Positions 1 through 9,468 are shown, counted from the stretch's first letter. The stretch is 50,440 nucleotides of DNA from Candidatus Krumholzibacteriia bacterium (GCA_016744705.1 JADGDU010000010.1:1-50440), one strand, 5' to 3'. Notes: a model not told the origin generated them from the letters alone. Numbers and translations are program-made.

Positions 1-33
1 GCCTCGAGCATAAGCTCGGGGCCTTTCTTTTTG
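1..33 (+). terminator. Rho-independent terminator of an upstream gene
   Basis: A nine-base-pair stem (gcctcgagc with gctcggggc, one G-U pair) closes a four-base loop and is followed by a pyrimidine run ending in five T. It should end transcription of a plus-strand gene lying left of the window. The gene itself is not visible. Confidence 0.7.
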
Positions 34-46
34 CCTATTGGTCAAG

Positions 47-84
47 GCCTCCGGATGCTTTTTGAAGTGGATGGAGGCTTTTTT
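47..84 (+). terminator. possible second terminator
   Basis: A six-base-pair stem (gcctcc at 47-52 with ggaggc at 73-78) spans a long 20-base loop and is followed by a run of T. The loop is unusually large, so this is weaker than the hairpin just before it. It could act as a backup terminator for the same upstream gene. The rest of the stretch up to 177 holds only the leader of the next gene. Confidence 0.4.
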
Positions 85-177
85 GTTGGGACTGCAAGGG
101 TTACGTTATATGTTTGTCAGCAATAACGTGAGGTTCACCTGAGGGTGAAAATTTCTTCAGGAAAATAAAGGAAATGG

Positions 178-2481
178 GTGGTCGTAATGGACAGTGTCAG
201 GGTTGATCAATATCTTGAATCAATTTCCGCCAGTTTACCCCAGGATGCTCCATCTTCTGGGGCAGTGCGTCTTCATGAGATTGAAATGTATGGGCTATTC
301 GAAGCCATGGGACTCAATTCCTGTCCCGCCTTTTTTCTGCCTGCTAACTATTCACCAGCTCAAGGGGAGATTTGGGCTGACCAGGCGTTAGGACTTGCCG
401 GTCCCGAAAAGAGAATTCTATTGAAAGTGGTGGGGAGAGAAATCCTTCACAAAACGGACATTGGAGGGGTGAAACTACTCTCCATTGAAGGGCTCACCGG
501 CAAGGATGTCCTTGAAGAAATCAATGCCATGAAAAGTCTTTTGGCAGAAGGTGGAAATGTCGATGCCGTGGAAGGCTTTATGGCTGGAGCTTTCATTCCT
601 CACAAAGCCAATACACCAGGCCAGGAAGTTCTAATCAGCCTCAGGCAAGATCCTGCTTTTGGACCATGTGTCGTTTTGGGAATTGGTGGGACTTTGACGG
701 AATGGTATGGAAAAGGAACCCAAGGCAACAGCACATTAATACTCCCTGCTTTAAATTTGAACCCTTTGTATGTAGCTTCGGCCATTGAATCCCATCCTCT
801 GCTGAATTTGCTTTGTTCTCCTTCCAGACTTTATCCAGAAGCTCCTGTCTCTCTTGACCATCTGGTGGATTGGGTTATGGCTTTGTCTAAAGTCGGCTCC
901 CATGTGGGGCCCAATGGGGAATCTGAGTTTTGCATTGAAGAGATTGAAATCAACCCCGCTGTAGCCACTAAGGGGCAATTAGTTGCTTTGGATGGTGTGG
1001 GTTTGATCAGTAGAAGAAAATGGGATGACAACAAACGTCCAGTATCCAAAATTACCCCTCTTCTGAGCCCTCGCAGCGCAATGGTTTTGGGTGTGAGTGC
1101 CAAGGGACTTAATCCTGGTCGAATTATCCTGGAGAATTTGAAAAACAGTCTGGGTATTGATCAAAAGCGTCTTTATGTTGTTCATCATAAAGAAGAATCT
1201 ATTGGCGGGATTCCCTGCTATCGCACGGTCAGTGAAGTTCCTGAAAAATGTGATTTGGCCGTTATCTCAGTACCTGCTCAAGGTGCCCTTGACTCCATCA
1301 CTCAATTAGTGGCAGAGAATATGGCAGAGTCCATGATCCTGATACCCGGAGGTTTTGCCGAAGCCGGGGAAAAGGATTTAGCCCAATCAATCGAAAATGT
1401 TCTGCTTGAAGGCCATAAAAAAGGTGATGGTGGCCCGGTTATGGTCGGAGGCAATTGTCTTGGCATAGTCAGTCGGGACAATTACAACACCTTTTTTCTT
1501 CCTGACTACAAGCTCCCTTTCAGTCCTGGCTTAGGTGAGAATCTTGCTTTTGTGAGTCAATCCGGAGCCTATCTGGTCACTTTTGCCAGTAATTACGACG
1601 GTATTATTAACCCCAGAGCCAGCATTAGTTTTGGTAACCAGATGGACCTGACTATTTCCGACTTCGTGGAACATTTCACGGATGTTGATGGTGTCAATGT
1701 TATTGCTTGTTATGTTGAGGGTTTTCGCACTGGAGACGGCGCTCGTTTTCTGGAAAAAGCGAAACTAGCCAAAGCTGCTGGTAAGAAAGTCATTATTTTC
1801 AAAGCGGGGAAAACAGCCCTTGGTGCCCAGGCTGCTGCTTCGCATACTGCTTCTCTGGCGGGAGACTATGCTGTAGCCAGGTCCTGTCTGGAATCGGCAG
1901 GCGTCACTGTGGCAGAATCTCTGGATCAATTTGAAGATATGATCAAAACGTTTACCTTGCTGGCCGGCAAAGCGGTGGCAGGGAAAAAAGTGGGCATCAT
2001 TAGCAATGCCGGATTTGAATGCAGCACTGTGATGGACCAACTGGAAGGACTGGAGTTAGCAGTCTTTGATGACAAAACCCAATCCCTACTGGATACCGTT
2101 CTGCCTTCATTTGCGCATCGAAGCAACCCCATTGACTGTACGCCAATGACTGGAACAGACGCATTTTCAGACAGTTGCGAGGCAATTTTAAATTCTGAGA
2201 CCGTTGATCTGGCCATTTTATCATCGGTGCCGGTGACACCCACTTTGAATAATTTGCCCGCTGACCACCAAGGGAAGCACAGAGAAGATTTATCACAGGA
2301 AACCTCACAGCCTTCACGGATGATTGAGATTATCACTAGTTCAGCTAAACCGGCGGCTGTTGTGGTCGATTCGGGGAAGATATATGATCCGATGTGTCGC
2401 ATGATTGAAGAGGCGGGCATTCCGGTGTTTCGTAAAATTGACCGGGCAGCCCGGGCCATGGCGGCTTACTGTCGCTCTTAA
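178..2481 (+). CDS. ADP-forming acyl-CoA synthetase (acetate-CoA ligase family), single-chain
   Basis: Likely converts an acyl-CoA, ADP and phosphate to the free acid, CoA and ATP, or the reverse (NDP-forming acyl-CoA synthetase family, cytoplasmic). The 767 residues start with an ATP-grasp domain (about 35-270; LLKVVGREILHKTDIGGVKL is the family signature). A Rossmann-type CoA-binding domain (about 290-420) and succinyl-CoA-ligase-like domains follow. SHTASLAG places the phosphohistidine at about His556. The order is beta part then alpha part, reversed from many homologues. The GTG start at 178 is chosen because AAAGGA lies about 6 bases upstream; an ATG at 187 is possible. sppA follows after 11 bases and is probably cotranscribed. 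The exact acyl substrate cannot be told from sequence. Confidence 0.88.
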   Translation: MVVMDSVRVDQYLESISASLPQDAPSSGAVRLHEIEMYGLFEAMGLNSCPAFFLPANYSPAQGEIWADQALGLAGPEKRILLKVVGREILHKTDIGGVKLLSIEGLTGKDVLEEINAMKSLLAEGGNVDAVEGFMAGAFIPHKANTPGQEVLISLRQDPAFGPCVVLGIGGTLTEWYGKGTQGNSTLILPALNLNPLYVASAIESHPLLNLLCSPSRLYPEAPVSLDHLVDWVMALSKVGSHVGPNGESEFCIEEIEINPAVATKGQLVALDGVGLISRRKWDDNKRPVSKITPLLSPRSAMVLGVSAKGLNPGRIILENLKNSLGIDQKRLYVVHHKEESIGGIPCYRTVSEVPEKCDLAVISVPAQGALDSITQLVAENMAESMILIPGGFAEAGEKDLAQSIENVLLEGHKKGDGGPVMVGGNCLGIVSRDNYNTFFLPDYKLPFSPGLGENLAFVSQSGAYLVTFASNYDGIINPRASISFGNQMDLTISDFVEHFTDVDGVNVIACYVEGFRTGDGARFLEKAKLAKAAGKKVIIFKAGKTALGAQAAASHTASLAGDYAVARSCLESAGVTVAESLDQFEDMIKTFTLLAGKAVAGKKVGIISNAGFECSTVMDQLEGLELAVFDDKTQSLLDTVLPSFAHRSNPIDCTPMTGTDAFSDSCEAILNSETVDLAILSSVPVTPTLNNLPADHQGKHREDLSQETSQPSRMIEIITSSAKPAAVVVDSGKIYDPMCRMIEEAGIPVFRKIDRAARAMAAYCRS

Positions 2482-2492
2482 GGGAGAAACGA

Positions 2493-4259
2493 ATGAAGAA
2501 GTTTTGGATAGTTTTCCTGATCATTGCGGTGGTTGTTGGCGGGGGATTTGGAATGATGATGTATTCCTTCTCCAAACTGAACGACTCTGTAGCCATTGAT
2601 GGTGGAGTTTTGATCTGGCAAGTGGGCGGAAGCTTCCCTGAAGAAAGCGACCGTTCATTTTTGGGACAAGTCAGAAATGGTGAAGTCCTAACCCTCTCTA
2701 ATGTGGTCTTTTCTCTTTACAGAGCTGCCGAAGATGAACGCATCACGGGTTTGGTTCTGGATATGCGGGCCGTTTCCACTGATTGGGCCAAAATTGAAGA
2801 AATTCAGGAGGCCATTAAAGTTTTCAAAGCATCGGGCAAACCGGTCTACGCCTATTTTGATGGGGCCGGAACCAGAGAATATGCCTTGGCTGTTGTGGCG
2901 GATGAAGTCTATATGTCTCCCGAAGCGAATCTCATGGTGTTGGGAGTGACGGCCGAACTGGATTTCATGAAAGACGTTTTGGATAAGCTGGGCATGGAAG
3001 CTGATTTCATCCATGTGGGTAAATTTAAAAGTGCCCCCGAACGCATGACGCGCACCGAAGCTTCAGATGCTAACCGAGAAATGATTGCGGCTATTGTTGA
3101 TGATCGTTTTGAAAAATTGCTAGCCATGATCGCCAGTGGGCGAGAAGTGTCCACAGAAGTGGTCCAGGGGTGGGTTGACAGAGGAATGTTTGACTCTGAA
3201 ACCGCCATTTCCATGGGCTTGGTTGACCGTGCTCTTTATTATGAAGAAATATTGGATGAACATTTTGCTGAAGAAGAGACGACTAATTTGGTTGATTACG
3301 TTTTGGACCGTCCGTCATTGGATGATACGGAACATACGGTCAGTGTGGTCTTTGCAACCGGTGTGATCATGCCAGGAGAAAGTCGTTTTGATAATTTCCA
3401 GGGTAAAATAGCCGGCAGTGAAACTATCGTGTCAGAACTGGAAGCCGTTGCTGAAGACGAAGATGTGGATGTGGTCATTCTGCGGGTGGATAGTCCAGGC
3501 GGCAGCGCTTTAGCCAGTGATCTGATTTGGAAAGCCATTGTTGATGTTCAAAAAGAAAAACCTGTCATCGTTTCCATGAGTGGCATGGCTGCCAGCGGCG
3601 GTTATTACATCTCATGCCTTGCTGATTCCATTTTTGCAGACGCAGGCACTTTGACTGGTTCCATCGGTGTTTATGCCGGAAAAATGAGTCGCAGCGCCAT
3701 GTATGAAAAAATTGGGGTTAATCGTGAATTCATTACCCGCGGTGACAATGCCCTTTTATTCAGCGATGAAGGCGGTTTCTCGGCATCGCAACGGAAGCTA
3801 TTTCAAAATCAATTGGATGGCTTTTACGAGCGTTTTCTGAGTAAAGTGGCCGATGGTCGAAACTTGACCCGGGATGAAGCTCATGCTGTGGCCCAGGGGC
3901 GAGTTTGGACAGGATATCAAGGTCTTGAGGCAGGGCTGGTTGATGAACTGGGAGGTTTGCACCGAGCCCTCACTTCCGCAAAGTGGACTCTTGGGCTGAA
4001 AGCCACGGACAAGATCTCTGTGATAACTTTTGGCGAAGAAATGACTCCCATGGAACGCATGCTTTTACGTTCATTGCGCCAAGGCGGCATGTTTGGCCAA
4101 TTGGGCGCCAGCCTTGTTTCTCTGGACCCCATGCTTGCTGGCGGTGTCACCATTCCTCAGTTGTTGGATACTTTACGCAACGATGGGGTGATGGCAGCGG
4201 TGTCATTGATGGACGGCCGGCCTGTAGCTATGATGCCCTTCTCACTGCAGGTTAATTGA
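2493..4259 (+). CDS. sppA: signal peptide peptidase SppA, long (67K) type
   Basis: Membrane-anchored serine protease that degrades cleaved signal peptides (family S49). At 588 residues it is the double-domain form. An N-terminal membrane anchor (about 5-26) is followed by two ClpP-like S49 domains. The Ser/Lys dyad is intact: Lys179 in VGKFKSAPE of the first domain and Ser368 in MAASGGYY of the second, matching E. coli Lys209 and Ser409. GGGAG precedes the ATG by about 7 bases. The gene sits 11 bases after the acyl-CoA synthetase. Its 3' end overlaps the convergent lipoprotein gene by 18 bases, and no terminator lies between the two. Confidence 0.95.
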   Translation: MKKFWIVFLIIAVVVGGGFGMMMYSFSKLNDSVAIDGGVLIWQVGGSFPEESDRSFLGQVRNGEVLTLSNVVFSLYRAAEDERITGLVLDMRAVSTDWAKIEEIQEAIKVFKASGKPVYAYFDGAGTREYALAVVADEVYMSPEANLMVLGVTAELDFMKDVLDKLGMEADFIHVGKFKSAPERMTRTEASDANREMIAAIVDDRFEKLLAMIASGREVSTEVVQGWVDRGMFDSETAISMGLVDRALYYEEILDEHFAEEETTNLVDYVLDRPSLDDTEHTVSVVFATGVIMPGESRFDNFQGKIAGSETIVSELEAVAEDEDVDVVILRVDSPGGSALASDLIWKAIVDVQKEKPVIVSMSGMAASGGYYISCLADSIFADAGTLTGSIGVYAGKMSRSAMYEKIGVNREFITRGDNALLFSDEGGFSASQRKLFQNQLDGFYERFLSKVADGRNLTRDEAHAVAQGRVWTGYQGLEAGLVDELGGLHRALTSAKWTLGLKATDKISVITFGEEMTPMERMLLRSLRQGGMFGQLGASLVSLDPMLAGGVTIPQLLDTLRNDGVMAAVSLMDGRPVAMMPFSLQVN

Positions 4260-5216
4260 GCTGAGTGCAGAGTCCCCATAGCGGGACAGATCCAAACCAT
4301 CTGGAAGGCCGTGCCACCATCGCGCGGCCTTTCTTTCGTCTGCACTAGGATCTGAAACCATGGGGGGAGCCAGTCCCCAAAGGCAATGAATGCGGTCAAG
4401 ACTGTGTCCCCAAAGGAAAAGGGCGTGGCCCAGTTCGTGGACAAAACCGCGCACCACATAGGGTCGGGAAAGCAAACTGTGATAATTGTTACCCGCCAAA
4501 AGGTTGATGCGCAAAGGACGACCGTCACCATCCAAACGGGTAATTTGGGCTGCTAAGGGTGGATGCATTTCCCGATCTGGGAAAAAGACCAGGCGAATGC
4601 CCCAAGATGCTGTGGAATCAATGATGAACCAGGGGGAGTCTGCACCTTCATTCCAACGCTCAGTGGCTTCAGACAAACATTCTGCCATATCAATGGGACC
4701 ATTAATTGCTGGAACCAACCGGACCGGGATGGGGTATTCTGGCCAGTGGGTTACTCGTTGCTGAAAATATGGAGTGGTCAATTCCTTGATGAGATGCAGA
4801 AGATCAGGATAAAGTGTCGAATCTATAGGAATACGTGGCAAAGGAATCATGCTGGATTCATGGGGGCCAAACCCTTTCATACAGTGCCATTTTTCTTGGT
4901 TCAGGGGTGTCAAAACCAATGAATTCTGTTCTTGGCTATCAGGCAGGGCTGGGAAGAATTCCCATTGGATATTCCAGCCCTTGAGAGGCTCGGCTAAGGG
5001 AGATATCTCTAACTTGGCTACACCAGAATAACTGTCGCCAGAAACAAGGGACCACTCCCAATTTCCAGCATTCCAGCCATCGGCTGTTCCCAGTGATGTA
5101 TTCCAGGAAATATTAGAGAGAGAAGATTCTTCCTCAGGGGGATAGGCAGGGTTTGAGGTGTTTGAGCAACCATTGAGACAACAGATGAAGACGAAGAATA
5201 GACTTTGGATTTTCAT
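4242..5216 (-). CDS. putative metzincin-type zinc metalloprotease lipoprotein
   Basis: A 324-residue protein with a lipoprotein signal peptide: a hydrophobic segment, then lipobox LNGC with the lipidated Cys at 17. Residues 260-271 read HELGHALFLWGH, which fits the metzincin zinc motif HExxHxxxxxGH, and PPMVSD near 286 could be the Met-turn. It is therefore probably an envelope-anchored zinc protease. The family (M10-, M57- or archaemetzincin-like) is uncertain and the N-terminal 200 residues match nothing I recognise. The start at 5216 is chosen for the lipobox; the frame stays open to 5405, and no clear ribosome-binding site is seen. It is convergent with, and overlaps, the end of sppA. Confidence 0.7.
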   Translation of the reverse strand: MKIQSLFFVFICCLNGCSNTSNPAYPPEEESSLSNISWNTSLGTADGWNAGNWEWSLVSGDSYSGVAKLEISPLAEPLKGWNIQWEFFPALPDSQEQNSLVLTPLNQEKWHCMKGFGPHESSMIPLPRIPIDSTLYPDLLHLIKELTTPYFQQRVTHWPEYPIPVRLVPAINGPIDMAECLSEATERWNEGADSPWFIIDSTASWGIRLVFFPDREMHPPLAAQITRLDGDGRPLRINLLAGNNYHSLLSRPYVVRGFVHELGHALFLWGHSLDRIHCLWGLAPPMVSDPSADERKAARWWHGLPDGLDLSRYGDSALSSINLQ

Positions 5217-5538
5217 GTAGGCATCAAGTTCCGGGAGAGGAATTCTTTGGGGATATATACAAATATTGGGCCAAAGAAAGACTAATAATGAATTGCCCAT
5301 TGTGTTGATAACATGAGGGAATTCTCTATTTTGCTTAGGTTTGGGTAGTTTTAACCGACAATCCATGGAGTCGGGATTGAGGTTTTTGTAGTGGTGGGGA
5401 TACATCCGAATTTGGGTCGCAGCAATATCTTGCGATTCTGACTGGGTTGGACTAGCCTAAACTCGATTCCCATTTCAAAATAATGCCAGAAGCAAGGAAG
5501 GCAGATTTGCCACCCAGCTTCCGGGAGAAAGGTTTCCG
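5217..5538. other. divergent intergenic region
   Basis: This 322-base stretch separates the minus-strand lipoprotein gene from the plus-strand Wzz-like gene. It must hold both promoters, but I see no pair of -35/-10 boxes good enough to call. The minus frame stays open to 5405 without a recognisable domain and is treated as untranslated. GGGAGAAAGG just before 5539 is the ribosome-binding site of the plus-strand gene. Confidence 0.4.
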
Positions 5539-7134
5539 ATGGACCCGTTTTTGGACGAACCCCAATCTTCAGGGCCTGGATTTGACCCCATGGCTATGGT
5601 GCGGGCATTTTGGCGTCGCAAATGGCTGATGATCATTCCGTTTATTCTCTGTTTCTCCATGGCTGTCGTGGCCATCAAAATCATGACCCCGGTTTTCTAT
5701 TCCGCTGGTCAGGTCCGGATCATTGTCAATAATACCGAAACAGATTTGATTGAAAATTCTGCCCGGCGCTATGGCCGACCTCGGGATTTCGACAAAGTGG
5801 CATATCAGGATATGGACCTTTTGCTGACCAGTCCTGATTTTTTGGAAAAAATGGTAACGGATCTGAATTTGCATCTGACTTTGAGGCAGAGCCAGATTGA
5901 GGAGGGGCTTGAACCCATTTCAGAAGAAAGAGCCATCAGAAGGGCTGCCAGTAGGTTGAAGACCAACTTGCGCATTGACCAAGATGGGTCTCATCTTTTT
6001 CTGATTGGTGTTCGTGATCCCAATCCTGATCACGCCTACCGGATGATTTCCCACATTTTGGAAGCTTTTCTGGATGAATATAGAGCCAACCAATTAGCCG
6101 TCCGGACCACCACCAGGGATTTCCTGGAAACACAACTTGTGGGGTACCGCCAAACTCTGGCTGAAGCTGAATTGGAGCTGACTAATTTCCAATCAGGGAT
6201 GGCATCATCCACTTTAATTGACAATCCCGTAAACGCCCGCAATTTAGGCAACGCAGAAATCAATCTGGCACAAATGAGAGACAGGCAGCGAGGCAGCGAT
6301 CGCACCGAAATGGCCAGACTGCAAAAGGAAATTGAGGGAATTGTCAAGCCTCTGCCAAAATTGAGTCGTTTTCAAAATGATCCCACCATTTCTGCTGTGG
6401 TGCGAGAAATGGTCTCTTTGGCCGTGGGGCAAAGTCTGTTGGCCCAAACGGAACGGGGATATCAGGATTTCGATGAAAATTTGGGGCGCCTTCGTGTGCG
6501 GCTCAACAATCGTGTCGAAAACAAAGTGACTGCTGATTATCCGAATCTTGGGTTTATGGACCGCAATCGTATCACCCAATATTTATATTTTGGTCTTTTC
6601 CAGTCTGGCTTGAGGCAGGTTAGCAATTCCCTGGCACGGTGGACTGATGAGTTCCGGGCTTTCACTGCCAAGCAACCTGAGCAATCGGCCCGATTGGGTG
6701 AGCTGCAGGACGTGGTGCTTACATCGGCTGATCTGGTGCGGACCATGGAGCAGGAAATTATCCAGCAGAATTTGAATCTGGAAGCGAGCCAATCAGAAAT
6801 TGGATTCCAGGTCAAAATTCGTCAAAAGCCTTCCCGGCCCTTGTCGCCCATTGAGCCCAATAAAATGAAGCTTTTGATGATGGGCTTTATGCTTTCCATG
6901 GGAATAGGAATCGGGCTTGTGGTCCTGGCTATTTTTATGGACCGCTCCTTCACATCAGTGGACGATATTGAACGGACTTTGGGGCTAATTGTGATTGGTA
7001 CCTTGCCCGTAATTCAGGATGATATCTTTGAGCGAAAACGCAAACTGCGAATTTTACGCTGGGTCACTATTGTGTTGGGAATCCTGGCCGTGGCCACTGT
7101 GGGGTTCCTGGTAGTCTACCCCAAATTGAGTTAA
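5539..7134 (+). CDS. polysaccharide chain-length determinant (Wzz/GumC-like PCP)
   Basis: Inner-membrane protein of the polysaccharide copolymerase class, which sets chain length or drives export of surface polysaccharide with a partner ATPase. The 531 residues show a cytoplasmic N-terminus and a first membrane segment at about 30-48. A long periplasmic region with coiled-coil-like helices (about 180-420) follows, then the proline-rich RPLSPIEPNK motif typical of the family before a second membrane segment near 440-460. A third hydrophobic segment lies at about 503-527. The kinase-like ATPase gene follows after 44 bases. No glycosyltransferase, flippase or polymerase is nearby, so the polymer is unknown. 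Confidence 0.88.
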   Translation: MDPFLDEPQSSGPGFDPMAMVRAFWRRKWLMIIPFILCFSMAVVAIKIMTPVFYSAGQVRIIVNNTETDLIENSARRYGRPRDFDKVAYQDMDLLLTSPDFLEKMVTDLNLHLTLRQSQIEEGLEPISEERAIRRAASRLKTNLRIDQDGSHLFLIGVRDPNPDHAYRMISHILEAFLDEYRANQLAVRTTTRDFLETQLVGYRQTLAEAELELTNFQSGMASSTLIDNPVNARNLGNAEINLAQMRDRQRGSDRTEMARLQKEIEGIVKPLPKLSRFQNDPTISAVVREMVSLAVGQSLLAQTERGYQDFDENLGRLRVRLNNRVENKVTADYPNLGFMDRNRITQYLYFGLFQSGLRQVSNSLARWTDEFRAFTAKQPEQSARLGELQDVVLTSADLVRTMEQEIIQQNLNLEASQSEIGFQVKIRQKPSRPLSPIEPNKMKLLMMGFMLSMGIGIGLVVLAIFMDRSFTSVDDIERTLGLIVIGTLPVIQDDIFERKRKLRILRWVTIVLGILAVATVGFLVVYPKLS

Positions 7135-7178
7135 CTATGGCCGGCCCTTTGGGGGGCCGTCTTAAGGGAAGATAGAAA

Positions 7179-7880
7179 ATGATCAAAGATCGACAAAAAC
7201 TTCTGACCGGTGGCATCTTCGATATCGAGTCGCCGCTGGCTATCGAATTGCGCCGTATCATGATCCGTATCGGCCGCCATCTGGATCTGGACCGCAAACG
7301 AGCTATTATGGTGACCAGTGCCGAAAGGGGCGAGGGAAAGAGTCTTTTCTCATTGCACTTCGCTCTGGTTCTGGCCTACCATTTACCCTCGAGAATTCTC
7401 TTGGTTGATGCGGACATCAGGCGTCCCGTGCAGCACACTGTTTTTCAGAGCAATTTGGCGCCTGGTTTTTCCGAATTGTTGGGCAGCACCGTTTCAGTGA
7501 AAGATGCCACCCGGGAAACGCAGGTCAAAAACCTGGACTTTATGCCCGCAGGGAAAGCCGGCAAACACCCCAGCCGTTTGTTTGGTGGGAATAATGTTCG
7601 CCGTATGGTGGATGAAGCCCACAAGACTTACGACCTGGTGCTGCTGGATGCTCCTCCCGTTGTACCCGTGAGTGACCCCTTACATTATCTGGACGCCGTG
7701 GATGGTGTTCTCTACATGGTGATGGCAGGCAGCACACCCAAGGAGCTTTCCAAGCGTGGGGTGGAAATTCTCAACAGCGCAGGGGCCAACATCCTAGGAG
7801 CCATTGCCAATAACCTGGGCGAAGTCCTGCCTTACTATTATGACCAAAAATATTACGGCTATGAAAAAGGGAAAAAATAA
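7179..7880 (+). CDS. CpsD/CapB-type tyrosine-kinase-like ATPase (BY-kinase)
   Basis: Cytoplasmic P-loop ATPase that partners a Wzz-type protein to control polysaccharide assembly, often by tyrosine autophosphorylation. In its 233 residues I see the Walker A variant SAERGEGKS (47-55), Walker A' LLVDADIRRP (about 74-83) and Walker B LVLLDAPPV. The C-terminal tail is tyrosine-rich (YYYDQKYYGYEKGKK), which fits the autophosphorylated cluster of BY-kinases. Here the kinase and membrane parts are separate proteins, as in Firmicutes, rather than fused as in Proteobacteria. A strong terminator follows 20 bases after the stop. Confidence 0.87.
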   Translation: MIKDRQKLLTGGIFDIESPLAIELRRIMIRIGRHLDLDRKRAIMVTSAERGEGKSLFSLHFALVLAYHLPSRILLVDADIRRPVQHTVFQSNLAPGFSELLGSTVSVKDATRETQVKNLDFMPAGKAGKHPSRLFGGNNVRRMVDEAHKTYDLVLLDAPPVVPVSDPLHYLDAVDGVLYMVMAGSTPKELSKRGVEILNSAGANILGAIANNLGEVLPYYYDQKYYGYEKGKK

Positions 7881-7900
7881 AACGGTTTTCTGGTGGCATA

Positions 7901-7937
7901 AAAAAGGGCGCGGTTTATAACCGCGCCCTTATTTTTT
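7901..7937. terminator. bidirectional Rho-independent terminator
   Basis: A perfect ten-base-pair GC-rich stem (gggcgcggtt at 7906-7915 with aaccgcgccc at 7919-7928) has a three-base loop. It is flanked by an A-run on the left and a T-run on the right, so it can serve both the plus-strand kinase gene and the convergent MFS gene. Confidence 0.93.
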
Positions 7938-7949
7938 ACCTAATCGGTA

Positions 7950-9389
7950 CTAGGCCTTAGTCTTGATATCTCCAACCCATTTCTTACCCACAACCAGCAT
8001 AACAGTAGACATGATGGCGATCACGCCAAAGATGAACCACATGGTCTCAGGATCTTTGGGACCCTCAGCTGGTACATACTTATCAATCATGACACCAGAA
8101 TAGAGAGGAACCAGCATCTTGGTCAGGAACCAGGGTAGCTGAGCCACTCCCATGTATTCACCGGTGCGCCCCTCTGGAGCAATTTCGGCGGCATACTGGA
8201 GGAACCGTGGTTGCCACAGGGCTTCACCAACGGTCATGACCACAAGATATGATCCCAAGGTCCAAATATTAGTTCCCATAGCCAGGAAAAAAGCCGGCGC
8301 AGCCATGATGAAGGTACCGAAAATCATCATAGTGTAGATTTTCTTCCTCATGGTCAGAGCGGTGATGATGGGGACAAAGAGGAAAATCAAAATGGGATTA
8401 AAGTTGGATGCCATTTCAAATTTTTCACCGATGAAACCATCGTACGCCCGGTTGATGTACTGGGGCAGAATCAACCAGTTGTAGGTGAAGAGAGTTTGCA
8501 CGGGAATCAATGCAAAAATGAAGAATGCAAACCGAGCATCCCTGAGGGGATGGGTCGTAAAATAGCGAGCGGTTTTTTCCAGGAAACTGCCTTCAAATTT
8601 TTCAACTTTAGCGGCAACTTCCTTCTTTTCTTCTGTATTACCGGCGGCAGCTTCAGCCTTGGCAATAGCCACGCGTTCGGCTTCGGCTTGGGTTTCAGCT
8701 TCCTTTTCAACCTTGGGAGTCAGGATGAATAAAGTCAGGATGATAGCCACGGCTGTAACGGCAGTGTAGAACCAATAGGTTCCCGTGATGCCCAGACCCA
8801 TGGTATCGCGAATCACCCATGCCCATGAAGGCAAATAGCCACCCAGATTCATTAAGGCGTACAGCATGGCAAATCCCATGGCTGCATTTTTGGGTGAAGT
8901 GTATTTTTTCACACCAGCATAGGCTGCCGGTTGGTACATTCCGTAACCGACAACAATCAGCACCATACCAATCAAAGTGGTGATGTGCAGACTGGACCAC
9001 ATGCCATCCGGCTCCATACCCAATACGGTTGGGGCGGCTGAAATCAGAGTCCGACCAGCCAATAGCAATCCAAAAGCCATCAAAAGAGTTTTTCGAATAC
9101 CCTTTTTATCGGCCACAGTGCCTAAGAAGAACATGGAAATGGTGATACCGGCAGTCAACACCATGACCATGTGGTGGGCTTCCACATCGGGGTGGGGCAG
9201 ACCTTGGAAAATGAAATCTGAGAAGTGCATGGCCAGATAGCCGAGCATCCCAAAATAAACCATGCCCTCCAGGAAGTAGGCCAGGTTGATGCCCCAAAGG
9301 GCGCGTGGTGCATGGAAAAGATCAATGAAGGGCTCACTGATCTGTTGCCACGGGGATTTTGTTTCTTCGGGTGGTCCAGCTTGGGCCAT
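7950..9389 (-). CDS. MFS-type transporter (possibly peptide-transporter-like)
   Basis: Integral membrane transporter of 479 residues with about twelve hydrophobic segments. The loop between segments 2 and 3 carries GTVADKKGIRKT, the MFS signature G-x3-D-x2-G-x-R/K. Between the two halves lies a long charged, alanine- and glutamate-rich cytoplasmic loop (about 228-275). The substrate is unknown; the general look resembles the proton-dependent oligopeptide branch, but this is a weak impression. The gene starts 79 bases downstream of the formiminotransferase-cyclodeaminase gene on the same strand, so cotranscription is possible. AAAGG precedes the ATG. Confidence 0.8.
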   Translation of the reverse strand: MAQAGPPEETKSPWQQISEPFIDLFHAPRALWGINLAYFLEGMVYFGMLGYLAMHFSDFIFQGLPHPDVEAHHMVMVLTAGITISMFFLGTVADKKGIRKTLLMAFGLLLAGRTLISAAPTVLGMEPDGMWSSLHITTLIGMVLIVVGYGMYQPAAYAGVKKYTSPKNAAMGFAMLYALMNLGGYLPSWAWVIRDTMGLGITGTYWFYTAVTAVAIILTLFILTPKVEKEAETQAEAERVAIAKAEAAAGNTEEKKEVAAKVEKFEGSFLEKTARYFTTHPLRDARFAFFIFALIPVQTLFTYNWLILPQYINRAYDGFIGEKFEMASNFNPILIFLFVPIITALTMRKKIYTMMIFGTFIMAAPAFFLAMGTNIWTLGSYLVVMTVGEALWQPRFLQYAAEIAPEGRTGEYMGVAQLPWFLTKMLVPLYSGVMIDKYVPAEGPKDPETMWFIFGVIAIMSTVMLVVGKKWVGDIKTKA

Positions 9390-9468
9390 TGTGTTGCCTT
9401 TCTTTCTCGATGAAGACCAGCCTCAGGGCCGATCGAAATGATTTCCGATTAGTACGCAGAGCATTCTA

